A DNA stretch of 64,000 nucleotides from Actinomycetota bacterium (GTDB lineage Bacteria > Actinomycetota > Actinomycetes > Nanopelagicales > Nanopelagicaceae), in the NCBI GenBank assembly GCA_009698675.1, contig WLPT01000001.1:131707-195706 (forward strand), in the 5' to 3' direction. Below are positions 17,947 through 26,959 of the stretch, one piece after another; position 1 is the stretch's first letter, and every line of letters starts with the position of its first letter. Both the position numbers and the translations under genes were made by a program. The notes under the pieces were generated by a model. It was not told the origin of the DNA. It did not search any database and saw only the letters and a list, made by a program, of their open reading frames with translations.

Positions 17947-19206
17947 TTAGAACTGAACGTCAGTCTTTGAATCGTGAAGAATCACGCCATCTTTAACTGA
18001 CCAAACTTCGAAGGCTCCACCCATTGGGTCTCCAGCCTTATCGAACTTTGTGTATCCCCAAACACCGTTGAAAGTGATTGGCTTTCCAGCTGCAACATCT
18101 TTAACTGCAGCAGTTAGCTGGTTCCATGAGTATGCAGTTCCGCCATTGACGCCACCGACATTACGTAGACCCTTAGCTAGAGAACGAGCAGATGTTCCGC
18201 CAGCAGAGATTCCTGCAAGACAAGCTAGAACGGCAGCATCGAAGCCTGAACCATCAACGAAAGTTCCTGGATTCTTTGGGAATGCTGTCTTGAATGCAGC
18301 CTTCCAGCCAGCTGTATCTGTTCCATTTGTCTTAGCTGAAGTTCCACGGATACCGTTCATAAGTGATGCTCCAACAGTCTTAATTGCTGAGTCATCGTTG
18401 AATGCTTCAGTCATGAAAGTTGTAGATGCGTTCCACTTCTTAGTACGAACTAGCGCAGGAGCCATCTTTGCAAATGAGTCTGGATAGTCTACAAATACAA
18501 ATGCATCACGCTTAGTCTTTACAAGTGCTGCAGCCTCTGAATCGTATGATGCAGCGCCTGCGTTCCAAAGAACAGTTCCACCGATGTGGCCACCATTCTT
18601 GATCCATGCAGCTTTGAATGCCTTAGCTAGACCTGTACCGAATGAGTTGTTGATTGCGCCAACAGTTACCCAAGAAGAGTTTCCATAAGCCTTTGAAATA
18701 GCCTTTACTAGGGCCTGTGCTTGAAGTAGATCAGATGGGTATGTGCGGAACAATGTGTCATTGTCCTTGAAGGTTGTTAGTGCAGGTGATGATGCAGCCG
18801 AGGCAATCGCAATGACGCCTGTAGATGCAGCAGTAACTGAGCCAACTTCAAGGGATGCACCTGAAGTAAGTGATCCAATAATGAAGTTAACTTTGTCAGA
18901 CTTAGCTAGCTTTGTAGCCGCTTCTTTAACAACTGAAGGGGCATCTGATACTGAGTCTTCTTGAGCGATCATCTTGCAAGAGCCTGAGACTCCAGCAGCT
19001 GTCATTGCAGCAGTAACTGAGGCAACACCAAATGATGCAGCATTGGCCAAACCTGTACCGTAATCAGCAAAGCCGGCACCAGTCATTGGCTGAATTGTTC
19101 CAACGCGTATATCAACACCTGCAGCATTTGCCGGGACTGTCGACACCAAGAGCGCTGAAGCTGCAACTGTGATAGTTGCAAGAATCAAACGGTTATTCAT
19201 TTTCAT
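17947..19206 (-). CDS. LivK-type branched-chain amino acid/amide ABC transporter substrate-binding protein
   Basis: A 419-residue secreted type I binding protein. It has a signal peptide MKMNNRLILATITVAAS...PANAA, then IRVGTIQPMTGAG, the typical NFIIGSLTSGASLEV and VFVDYPDSFAKMA regions. It is the ligand receptor of the HMGF importer encoded upstream. It has its own 150-bp leader region holding a perfect 14-bp palindrome, so it can be controlled separately. LivK relatives bind amino acids, urea or aromatic acids. The anthranilate/kynurenine genes on both sides make an aromatic amino acid derivative a reasonable ligand (inference). Confidence 0.9.
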   Translation of the reverse strand: MKMNNRLILATITVAASALLVSTVPANAAGVDIRVGTIQPMTGAGFADYGTGLANAASFGVASVTAAMTAAGVSGSCKMIAQEDSVSDAPSVVKEAATKLAKSDKVNFIIGSLTSGASLEVGSVTAASTGVIAIASAASSPALTTFKDNDTLFRTYPSDLLQAQALVKAISKAYGNSSWVTVGAINNSFGTGLAKAFKAAWIKNGGHIGGTVLWNAGAASYDSEAAALVKTKRDAFVFVDYPDSFAKMAPALVRTKKWNASTTFMTEAFNDDSAIKTVGASLMNGIRGTSAKTNGTDTAGWKAAFKTAFPKNPGTFVDGSGFDAAVLACLAGISAGGTSARSLAKGLRNVGGVNGGTAYSWNQLTAAVKDVAAGKPITFNGVWGYTKFDKAGDPMGGAFEVWSVKDGVILHDSKTDVQF

Positions 19207-19247
19207 AAAGCAGCTCTCCTCGAGGGTAGTTGTGAATTTAGTTATAT

Positions 19248-19261
19248 TTGACGGCCGTCAA
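19248..19261. promoter_or_regulatory. Candidate operator, copy 2 (perfect palindrome TTGACGGCCGTCAA)
   Basis: A perfect 14-bp palindrome lies 42 bases upstream of the livK start. Close relatives occur at 894 and 26921, also upstream of aromatic-degradation genes. This is the best-conserved copy and defines the motif. Confidence 0.55.
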
Positions 19262-19356
19262 TTAACTGGCTAAGTATGCACTCAACACTCCCGAAATGAA
19301 AGATAAATTCGGGTGAAATCGCCAATTTATGCGGGGAAAAACCTGCGAAAATACGG

Positions 19357-20091
19357 CTAAGTGGTGCGTTTACCGAAGTAGATTCCAACGATCTTAGGAT
19401 CTACAGATAGTTCGGCGCCCGGTCCCTCATGGCGGTTTTTGCCCATATCTAGGACGTACCCATAAGTAGATATCTCAAGTGCCCGTCTAGCGTTCTGCTC
19501 AACCATCAAGATGGTTACACCCGACTGATTAATGCGGACCAGCTCGTCAAATAGCTGGTCGACCAGAGCCGGCGCCAAGCCCGCCGAAGGCTCATCTAGG
19601 AGCAAGACATCGGGTGCCGACATTAGGGCGCGTGCAAGAGCCAACATCTGACGCTGACCACCAGAGAGTTGGCCAGCACGATCTCTTTTGCGTGAGACCA
19701 AGTCGGGGTAGCGCACGTACATGGCCTCCTTCAACTCTTCTAGCGTCTTACCTGACTCTGGAATGTAACCAACATCGAGATTTTCATCGATAGTCATTCC
19801 AACGAAAATATTTTCAATCTGGGGAACATAGCCGATTCCGATTTTGGAAAGGTTGTAAGGCTTCGTACCTAAAATATTTACCTCTTTGCCCCCACGCATA
19901 ATCGTTGCCGATCCGGCAGTTACTTTTGCAATTCCGTATATCGCCTTCATAATCGTTGATTTGCCTGCACCATTGGGTCCAACAATTGTCACAATTGCTT
20001 TATCGGGAACTTCAATGTTCACACCGTTAAGGATTTTGATATCACCGTAACCACCTTCAAGGCCGGTTATCTTCATTAATGGTTGAGTCAT
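19357..20091 (-). CDS. LivF-type ABC transporter ATP-binding protein
   Basis: A 244-residue ATPase with Walker A GPNGAGKST near residue 38, signature LSGGQRQML and Walker B VLLLDEPSAGLAP, followed by VEQNARRAL, the LivF hallmark. It works as a heterodimer with LivG. The start overlaps the livG stop in ATGA. It is the last gene of the HMGF operon before the livK leader. Confidence 0.92.
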   Translation of the reverse strand: MTQPLMKITGLEGGYGDIKILNGVNIEVPDKAIVTIVGPNGAGKSTIMKAIYGIAKVTAGSATIMRGGKEVNILGTKPYNLSKIGIGYVPQIENIFVGMTIDENLDVGYIPESGKTLEELKEAMYVRYPDLVSRKRDRAGQLSGGQRQMLALARALMSAPDVLLLDEPSAGLAPALVDQLFDELVRINQSGVTILMVEQNARRALEISTYGYVLDMGKNRHEGPGAELSVDPKIVGIYFGKRTT

Positions 20092-20864
20092 GAGCTCTGC
20101 TTTCTTGTTCCGAGGTAAGCATCAACAACTGCTTGATTTTGGTAAATTGAATTTGGTTGGCCATCTGCGATTACTCGGCCCTCTGCCATCACGATTACGC
20201 GATCAGAGATATTCATAACTGTCTCTAAATCATGCTCGATAAGCAGGAAGGTAAGGTGATGCTTTGTTCGAAGGGCATCTAATACCTCGAGGAGTTTTTC
20301 AACCAAAGTAGGGTTTACCCCAGCGAATGGCTCATCGAGGAGGAGCATCGTGGGATTGGCCATGAGCGCTCGCGCTAAATCTAGAAGTTTGCGTTGGCCG
20401 CCAGAGAGAATTCCGGCGTAATCCTGAGCGAATCTTTCAATACCAATCTGTTGCAAAAGCTCCATTGCACGATCACGAGCCTGATCCTCATATGCCTTTC
20501 GGGTGCGGGGACTAAAGAAACCAATGAGATTATCACCTGGATTATTTTGACCACCGAGCATTAAATTCTCTAGCACGCTCAGACGTTTGATGACTTTAGC
20601 GCCTTGAAAAGTGCGGATAATTCCACGCTCTGCGATTTTGTGAGGTGGCAGGTTTTGTATCTCAAGGCCTTCAAATAAAATCCTCCCCGATGTGGGTTTG
20701 ATCGCGCCGCTAATGAGATTAAATAAAGTTGTTTTGCCAGCCCCATTTGGCCCAATAACCGATGTAACGCTACCTACGGCCACATCCAAAGTTGCACCAT
20801 TAACTGCACGCACACCACCGAAAGTTACAGCGACGTCGTTGACTTCAAGAAGTAAGTTATTCAA
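20088..20864 (-). CDS. LivG-type ABC transporter ATP-binding protein
   Basis: A 258-residue ATPase with Walker A GPNGAGKTT near residue 37, the inserted RTFQGAKVIKRLSVLENL region of LivG proteins, signature LSGGQRKLLDL, Walker B LLLDEPFAGVNP and LIEHDLETVM. It pairs with LivF. The gene overlaps livM by eight bases at its start and livF by four at its end. Confidence 0.92.
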   Translation of the reverse strand: MNNLLLEVNDVAVTFGGVRAVNGATLDVAVGSVTSVIGPNGAGKTTLFNLISGAIKPTSGRILFEGLEIQNLPPHKIAERGIIRTFQGAKVIKRLSVLENLMLGGQNNPGDNLIGFFSPRTRKAYEDQARDRAMELLQQIGIERFAQDYAGILSGGQRKLLDLARALMANPTMLLLDEPFAGVNPTLVEKLLEVLDALRTKHHLTFLLIEHDLETVMNISDRVIVMAEGRVIADGQPNSIYQNQAVVDAYLGTRKQSS

Positions 20865-21840
20865 GGACCATCTCCTGACGTTTTCCGAATATTCCTTGAG
20901 GTCTGCGCATCATCAAAACAATTAAGGCGAAGCCAATAATCATGATGCGGATATATGCTCGCTGAGATGAATCGATAATCGAAAACGGCCAGAAAGTGAA
21001 GAAGCGAGTTCCACCGTAGAGGAAGCCAAAGAAAATTGCCGCAATCGGCAGACCCTTAACTTTTGTAGCCCCGCCCAAAATTAAGATCATCCAGCCATAG
21101 AAAGTTACAAGTGTTAGGAAGTCATCGGGCGAGAGCAACGTAGATTCAAGTCCCCAATAGATTCCAGCGATTCCACCGATAATTGAGCCAATGATTACCG
21201 CTTGAAGTCTGAATCTAAAGACATTCTTGCCAAGAGCCGCCGGTACATCATCGTCTTCACGTGTAGCACGAAGGACACGTGCCCATGAGGTTTTTTCGAT
21301 GCGAGAGACCAGTAGCAAGAGAATCGCCAACGTAATCCATACTAAAACTCCCATGACAAAGTCACGATCAACGTAGTCTCCTAGACGGGGTTGCAGAAAA
21401 TCTCTGATGTGATTTACAAGCGAGTCCCATGTATCGGTGTATGAAGGATAGTTATCGCCGATTACAGGGATGGCTAGAGAACCTTGCACACCACCTGTTA
21501 AGTTATCTGAGTTATAAATTACGTATCTAACAATCTCTGAAAAGGCGATACTTACAATAGAGAAGTAATCTCCCCGAAGTCGCAGCGTAGTCAATCCCAA
21601 AAATGCTCCACCAAGTGCTGCAACGGCAACACCTGATGCTGCGGCAATCCAAAAGTTAATTCCATGGGAAATAACAAGGATTGCCATTGTGTAGGACGAC
21701 AGAGCCATCATGCCAACATGGCCAAAGTTAAGAATTCCACCAACGCCATATTGGACTTGAAGGCCGAGGGAGAAGATTCCATAAATTCCAGCCATAGTTA
21801 AAATAAACACCCAGAATCCGGGCTGCATTATCGCCGTCAT
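20857..21840 (-). CDS. LivM-type ABC transporter permease
   Basis: A 327-residue multi-spanning protein with the LivM signature GVGGILNFGHVGMMALSSYT near residue 31 and GDYFSIVSIAFSEIVRY near residue 90. It carries an extra extramembrane stretch with charged residues (PSYTDTWDSLVNHIRDFLQP) in the middle, which is common in the family. It forms the channel with LivH; its ATG overlaps the livH stop (TAATG). Confidence 0.92.
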   Translation of the reverse strand: MTAIMQPGFWVFILTMAGIYGIFSLGLQVQYGVGGILNFGHVGMMALSSYTMAILVISHGINFWIAAASGVAVAALGGAFLGLTTLRLRGDYFSIVSIAFSEIVRYVIYNSDNLTGGVQGSLAIPVIGDNYPSYTDTWDSLVNHIRDFLQPRLGDYVDRDFVMGVLVWITLAILLLLVSRIEKTSWARVLRATREDDDVPAALGKNVFRFRLQAVIIGSIIGGIAGIYWGLESTLLSPDDFLTLVTFYGWMILILGGATKVKGLPIAAIFFGFLYGGTRFFTFWPFSIIDSSQRAYIRIMIIGFALIVLMMRRPQGIFGKRQEMVLE

Positions 21841-22733
21841 TAGATCTTCCTCGCCTTCACGCCGAAAATTCCCTCAGGTTTAAAGAGAAGAACGATAACT
21901 AATACGGCAAAGGCGACGACTGGTTTATAGGTCGATGGGATTCCACCGAAAAGTGCATCCCATGTCGAGAGTTCCATGACAACTCCTAGAACAAAGCCAC
22001 CGATTAATGCACCGTATGCATCGCCAATAGTTCCGAGCACGACTGCGGCCAAAATAGATAGCAGCAGATCTAAGCCCATGCCATTTGTGAACTGGCCTTG
22101 AACAGTTCCTTGGAAGACGCCAGCTAATGCACCGAAAGCACCGCTGATACTCCATGTTGCCAGGATTACTCGATCAACATTGATTCCGGAGACCGCCGCC
22201 AATGAAGAGTTATCTGCATAGGCTCGCATATTTTTGCCAGTTGTAGACTTCTTAATATAAAGAGCGATTGCAGTTATAGCTACAGAAGCACAACAAAGAA
22301 CAATTAATTGAGTTTTAGCTATTTGAGCCCCAAGAAATTCATATGTAGTAAGTTGATCAAGGTCGAATTTGCGACTATTACTTCCAAATACCAGTGAAAT
22401 GGTTTGACGAAGGATAAACGCTACGCCTGTTGCTACTAAGAAGAGCGCAAGCATTCCTGCACCGCTCTTGCGCAGCTTTTGCCATAGGAGAAATTCAAGG
22501 ATTAATGAAACCACCACGCCGAGAATCATTGAGAGAACAACTGCCACAATGAACGGCATATGTAGTGATGTAACAAAGAAGAATGCCGCAAATGCGCCCA
22601 ATGTCAGGAAATCTCCAGCCGCGAAGTTCACTAGGTGCAGGACCGAATACACCAATGAAATTCCAAGGGCGGCAATGCCAAAAATTGATCCTTCAACTAG
22701 ACCGTTGAAGAGCAGTTGCACGAATTCTGCCAC
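21840..22733 (-). CDS. LivH-type ABC transporter permease
   Basis: A 297-residue permease with the family opening LLFNGLVEGSIFGIAALGISLVYSVLHLVNFAAGD (listed here by segments: GLVEGSIFGI, SLVYSVL, NFAAGD) and the EAA-like GTIGDAYGALIGGFVLG. It is the first gene of the livH-M-G-F operon. The upstream 127 bp up to the divergent TIGR04076 gene must hold the promoter; two GTCAA half-sites are visible there but no full palindrome. Confidence 0.92.
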   Translation of the reverse strand: MAEFVQLLFNGLVEGSIFGIAALGISLVYSVLHLVNFAAGDFLTLGAFAAFFFVTSLHMPFIVAVVLSMILGVVVSLILEFLLWQKLRKSGAGMLALFLVATGVAFILRQTISLVFGSNSRKFDLDQLTTYEFLGAQIAKTQLIVLCCASVAITAIALYIKKSTTGKNMRAYADNSSLAAVSGINVDRVILATWSISGAFGALAGVFQGTVQGQFTNGMGLDLLLSILAAVVLGTIGDAYGALIGGFVLGVVMELSTWDALFGGIPSTYKPVVAFAVLVIVLLFKPEGIFGVKARKI

Positions 22734-22860
22734 GCAGTAACCTCACACATCTGAGTCAAGTAGGGGTGTCAAAACAATTGCGCCAAACATACCCAAGAAG
22801 CTGGGATTTGTCTGCTTTGCCCCTACGATAATTCTTGTGGAAAACCAGGCAGATCATGAC

Positions 22861-23166
22861 ATGGAGCTTTTCGAATTGCGCATCGTGGTCGACCGCATTG
22901 AGGGTCGCTCAGTATGTGGACTAAAAGTTGGCGACTACTTTGAAGTAACTGAAAGCTCGCAACTTCGAATCCCCGCCGGCAAACATTTCTGCATGTATGC
23001 GATCCAAGCCGCTATGCCCCTACTGCCGGCCAAGCAGCGCCAGATGCCGGCCCACGACTGGCTCGAGACGGATTCATTTGTGACATGCCCAGATCCAGAT
23101 GAGCGCTTGGTTATGCGCATTGAACGAACAGCAAAGGTCAAACTTAATTCACAGGATTTAACTTAA
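22861..23166 (+). CDS. TIGR04076-family small protein
   Basis: A protein of 101 residues with the pattern GRSVCGLKVGDYFEV, PAGKHFCMYAIQAAMPLLPAKQR, DWLETD and CPDPDERLVMRIER, which I recognise as the TIGR04076 family of unknown function; conserved Cys residues suggest a metal or redox role. The start is uncertain: the ATG at 22861 matches family N-termini, while a GTG at 22837 is in frame. It diverges from livH and its stop overlaps that of the convergent aldo/keto reductase. Confidence 0.7.
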   Translation: MELFELRIVVDRIEGRSVCGLKVGDYFEVTESSQLRIPAGKHFCMYAIQAAMPLLPAKQRQMPAHDWLETDSFVTCPDPDERLVMRIERTAKVKLNSQDLT

Positions 23167-24203
23167 TTATTGTTGGTATGCATAATCGCGCGATGCTTTT
23201 CTGAATATCGTTCTAAATCGTAAACCGGACCGCTCGGTCCCGCAGATTTATCTAAGATTTGATCAATGGATCCTAACTCACTGGCTGTAAAAACAATTTG
23301 AGGTATCTGCAGATTTGAATCAAGGTGTGAGATATTGCGCGCGCCTACGATGACTGCTTTAACTGCAGGTCTTTGCAATACCCACGCTGAAGCAATAGTA
23401 GCGATATCCGTTGAATGATTTTCAGCGATCAGCTTGCACGCACGTAAGAGCTCTTGAAAGAGGTCCCATCCACCAAACTCTTCGATAATAATCTGGTATT
23501 TCACATTTGAGCGAGTCTCAACTTGAGTTGGTTCAGGCGCATCCAAGAACTTCTCTGAGAAAAAGCCGCCCGCTACGGTTCCGTAACATATTATTCCGAT
23601 TTCATTATCAAGGCAGTACTGACTCATTCCAAGCTCTGTTCGGCGATCCAACATAGAGTATTGAATCTGATGGCTGGCAGGTTTCAAACCAGCATCAACC
23701 ATCTCCTCAACGCGCGTTAAGTCAAAGTTCGTAATTCCAATATTTGCAATCTTTCCAGCGCTTTTCAACTCAAAAAGCCTCTCTAACGCTGCCAGGTAAT
23801 GGCGATCCTCATATCTCCACCAGTGGAGTTGAACGAGATCTACTTGGTCGACCCCAAGACGTGAAAGTGAGCGATTCACAATTGCGATGGCATCAGAACT
23901 ATCAAACTTGCTCAGAAAGCTCTCATTGGGGACGTATTTAGTATGTAGCTGGAGTCTATTTCGCGCATCGCTGCCGCTCTTGTGACTAAGTTTGGATAGC
24001 GTCTTTCCAATTAACTCTTCAACTCCGGTATAAATATCTCCAAAATCTAGCGTGGTGATTCCAGATTCGATGAAAGTAATCATGTCATTGATTGCTTGAT
24101 CCTCTTGAATTTGCAGATTCAGCGAATGGCCAGAACTTAACTGCCATCCACCCTTAATTACGGGGGAGATTTCATATCCTGGAACTAGTTCACGTTTAAT
24201 CAT
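23163..24203 (-). CDS. Aldo/keto reductase
   Basis: A 346-residue AKR with the catalytic tetrad visible: Asp and Tyr in TLDFGDIYTGVEELIG near residue 53, Lys in LHTKYVP and His in LVQLHWW. It contains the NADP-binding end AVIVGARNISHL. It would reduce a carbonyl or oxidise an alcohol. The ATG overlaps the stop of the AKR-RidA fusion by four bases, so both reductases and the PLP enzyme upstream form one operon. The substrate is unknown. Confidence 0.85.
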   Translation of the reverse strand: MIKRELVPGYEISPVIKGGWQLSSGHSLNLQIQEDQAINDMITFIESGITTLDFGDIYTGVEELIGKTLSKLSHKSGSDARNRLQLHTKYVPNESFLSKFDSSDAIAIVNRSLSRLGVDQVDLVQLHWWRYEDRHYLAALERLFELKSAGKIANIGITNFDLTRVEEMVDAGLKPASHQIQYSMLDRRTELGMSQYCLDNEIGIICYGTVAGGFFSEKFLDAPEPTQVETRSNVKYQIIIEEFGGWDLFQELLRACKLIAENHSTDIATIASAWVLQRPAVKAVIVGARNISHLDSNLQIPQIVFTASELGSIDQILDKSAGPSGPVYDLERYSEKHRAIMHTNNN

Positions 24204-25651
24204 TGAATAACCGCCTCAACTTCGATTTCAACCAGATACTCATCTCCAATAAGTTTGGCTTGCACCATCGTATTGGCTGGACGAATATCTGCGAATCTCA
24301 CACCGTGTACTCGGGCTATAGGCTCCCAATTTTTAAGATCGCTAACAAATATTCTTGAACGAACTACATCGCTGAGCTTTGAACCCAATGACTCAAGTGA
24401 AGCCTCAATTTTATCGATTACAAAATGAGTTTGGGCTTCAGGGTCATTGATTCCAACTGCAACTGCACCGTGGGTTGCCGTTGTACCCGAGACGAGAACA
24501 CGATCTCCGACTCTTACCGCACGGCTGTAGCCGGCAAGGCTTTCCCACGTAGTTCCAGAGTCAATGAGTTGCTTAGTTTCAGATTGAACCACCTTATATA
24601 CCGGAGGAAAATCCTCAAGGTGGTGGCTTAAATCTCCAGAGGCAGTTAAGTAAGGCGGCTTGCGGTACTCGTCACCACAATCTCCCGGAATTTTATCGAG
24701 AAGTGAAAGTGCTGCAGAAATCCTTTCACGTTGCTTTTCGGTCAATTCGAAAGAAAAGAGTGAAACCGCATCATCGATATGTGCATTCTCGCCAAGGCGT
24801 GCACCGATAATGACGCCACCAACGGCTTTTTGAGCCAATTGATATTTGCTAGCCACGGTAGAAATTGAACGTCCAACTTCATTTCCCACTTCATCAAGAG
24901 TTCTCAAAACATTCTGGAATTTATCCCAGCCACCAGCAACATCTATAAAACGCTTGTATTTCATGAGCGACCAGTTAGGTAAGGCTTCACTAGATGGATC
25001 GCTTTTACCCAGCCATTTTTTAGAGATAAAGCCGCCGCATAAAGTTCCATAAGCCAGAATCTTGACCCCATTGGCATCACAGAAATCGGCCATTGCACCC
25101 CCACCACGCTGATCGACTAAAGAGTAAGAGATTTGATTGGAAACAATCTTGACGCCGACAGACTTTGCAATACGTAAATGTGCTGTGTCGAAGTTAGTAA
25201 CACCTATCGCACCAATTAAACCCTCTTCCTGGAGTTCCTGTAAATAAATTAGAGTGTCTAGCCAGTAAGGATTGGAGAATTTCCACGCGTGATATTGCAG
25301 AAGTTCGACTTTTTCACTTTGCAAACGTGTGCACCGTTCAAGAACTGCTTTGCGTACCTCATCACGTGTAACCGGCCCTGGTTTTGGAACCCATTTTGTA
25401 AATAAATGTGCGTTCTTTCCTGAAGGTAAATTCTTCTTAAAGTAGCCAGCGATGATCTCAGCTGAGCCATAGTGATCGGCCATATCGAAGGTATCTAAAC
25501 CAGCTTCGGCATAAGCGGCCATGAACTGGGAAGTACTAGCAGGATCTAACGTTGTGCCATCTTTTTCCATATCGGCAATCTGCCAGAGTCCAGTGATTGC
25601 GCGCGAAATATTAATACCTGGAGCAAGCGTGATTCTTTCGATCTCTGCCAT
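24200..25651 (-). CDS. Aldo/keto reductase fused to a RidA-type domain
   Basis: A 483-residue two-domain protein. Residues 1 to about 330 are an AKR with Asp/Tyr in DTFDMADHYGSAE, Lys in FTKWVPKPG and His in LLQYHAWKF. Residues about 355-483 are a RidA/YjgF domain: SRAVRVGDRVLVSGTTATH, AQTHFVIDKIEASLESLGSKL, VVRSRIFVSD and the C-terminal YLVEIEVEAVI. The frame is continuous and no internal start is needed. The combination suggests that imine or enamine hydrolysis and reduction of the resulting carbonyl are coupled (inference). Between kynureninase-like and AKR genes, its substrate may be an amino-carbonyl intermediate. Confidence 0.87.
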   Translation of the reverse strand: MAEIERITLAPGINISRAITGLWQIADMEKDGTTLDPASTSQFMAAYAEAGLDTFDMADHYGSAEIIAGYFKKNLPSGKNAHLFTKWVPKPGPVTRDEVRKAVLERCTRLQSEKVELLQYHAWKFSNPYWLDTLIYLQELQEEGLIGAIGVTNFDTAHLRIAKSVGVKIVSNQISYSLVDQRGGGAMADFCDANGVKILAYGTLCGGFISKKWLGKSDPSSEALPNWSLMKYKRFIDVAGGWDKFQNVLRTLDEVGNEVGRSISTVASKYQLAQKAVGGVIIGARLGENAHIDDAVSLFSFELTEKQRERISAALSLLDKIPGDCGDEYRKPPYLTASGDLSHHLEDFPPVYKVVQSETKQLIDSGTTWESLAGYSRAVRVGDRVLVSGTTATHGAVAVGINDPEAQTHFVIDKIEASLESLGSKLSDVVRSRIFVSDLKNWEPIARVHGVRFADIRPANTMVQAKLIGDEYLVEIEVEAVIQ

Positions 25652-25669
25652 TGACGATTTCTCCCTTAA

Positions 25670-26836
25670 TTATTTGCGCAAGAAGTGGCTAGTTTTAGCA
25701 AATGCCGCAACTATTTTTTCAACGTCGTCATAGTTATTGTAAAAATGGGGGGAAACACGGATATTTCCACCTCGAGATGAGGTAACTATATTTTCCTTTT
25801 CCAATGCTGCGACATGGGCGTTTTCATCTAGTGATGCCACTGCCAACATTGCACCGTGGTGCTCCCTATTTCTAGGCGTAATCACGGTTGCACCAAGAGA
25901 CTCAACTCCTTCTCGGATTGCCTCATGAATACCGCCTACATATCTGTACACATTTTCTATTCCGATATCAATTAGCATCTGCAATCCAGTTGCCGACGGA
26001 TAGAGCGAAGGGACCGCTGGTGTGCCTGATTCGAAACGACGTGCCTCTTTGGCGGGATCGTAAGAGTGAATATCCATTGCAAATATATCTCTGGCCGCAA
26101 ACCAACCAGTTGATGTAGGGATCAAGTGGCTCGTAGTTTCACTACGTGCATATAGAAAGCCAACACCTGGTACACCAAGGAGATACTTCAAAGTTCCGCC
26201 TACGACAAAATCTGCTTTCAACGAAGAGAAATCAAGTGGAACAGCACCGGCAGTTTGATAAGCATCTACTAATACGAGAGCACCATGTTTGTGCGCTGCT
26301 TCGATAATGGGTGCCAATTCAGTGACGGCACCGTTGTGATAGCAGCCATGAGTAATTGAGACGATGAGAGTTTGTTCATCGATCGCAGCGATTACTGCCG
26401 CAACATCTACGCTTACACCATTAGAGCTTGGTACATGGTGAACAACTGCGCCTCGAAGCTCTTGTGCATGCCAGGTCTGCCCGATTGTGGGAAATTCATT
26501 TTCAGTTGTGACTACTCGATTGCGCGCTTTTGTAAAATCTAAAGCAGATGCAACGGCATTAACTCCGGCAGATGCAGAAGTTGTAACGGCAATCTCACTC
26601 GTTGGAACTTTGAAGAATTCGGCGAATAGTCCGCGCATCTTCTCTTGGTAGCCAGCCCAATCTCCCCAAGCCGAACCTTGAAGCTCCAAAGTGCTTATAT
26701 AGGTATCAAAGCTTTTGCGAACTGAGTCCGCTAATGCACCCTGTGAGCATGAGTTTACGTATGTAACATGGTCAAAAACCGAAAATTGTGAGCGATAGAT
26801 TGAAGCCAAATCTTTCACGCTTGAATCTGCGACCAT
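25670..26836 (-). CDS. Class V PLP-dependent enzyme, kynureninase-like
   Basis: A 388-residue fold-type I PLP enzyme. The Schiff-base Lys is in GGTLKYLLGVPG near residue 221, the PLP-ring Asp in LVDAYQTAGAVPLD, and the segments TENEFPTIGQTWH, HGCYHNGAV, STGWFA and RRFESGTPAV follow. Order and spacing resemble kynureninase more than cysteine desulfurase (no catalytic Cys loop seen). Kynureninase would give anthranilate plus alanine, feeding the anthraniloyl-CoA pathway in this window. It is first in the operon with the AKR-RidA fusion and AKR, behind a copy of the shared palindrome. Another amino acid lyase or transaminase remains possible. Confidence 0.68.
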   Translation of the reverse strand: MVADSSVKDLASIYRSQFSVFDHVTYVNSCSQGALADSVRKSFDTYISTLELQGSAWGDWAGYQEKMRGLFAEFFKVPTSEIAVTTSASAGVNAVASALDFTKARNRVVTTENEFPTIGQTWHAQELRGAVVHHVPSSNGVSVDVAAVIAAIDEQTLIVSITHGCYHNGAVTELAPIIEAAHKHGALVLVDAYQTAGAVPLDFSSLKADFVVGGTLKYLLGVPGVGFLYARSETTSHLIPTSTGWFAARDIFAMDIHSYDPAKEARRFESGTPAVPSLYPSATGLQMLIDIGIENVYRYVGGIHEAIREGVESLGATVITPRNREHHGAMLAVASLDENAHVAALEKENIVTSSRGGNIRVSPHFYNNYDDVEKIVAAFAKTSHFLRK

Positions 26837-26920
26837 GGTTTACTCTCCCGATATCTACTCATGGATAACTAGCATCTGCATTAGGGAGGGTATCTCCAAT
26901 AAATTTAATAATGCAAATAA

Positions 26921-26934
26921 TTGGCGGCCGTCAC
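26921..26934. promoter_or_regulatory. Candidate operator, copy 3 (TTGGCGGCCGTCAC)
   Basis: It matches 12 of 14 positions of the livK palindrome at 19248. It lies about 85 bases upstream of the kynureninase-like gene start and just downstream of the bicupin gene. Confidence 0.4.
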
Positions 26935-26959
26935 AGCCGCATTTTACCTAAAGAAAGCC

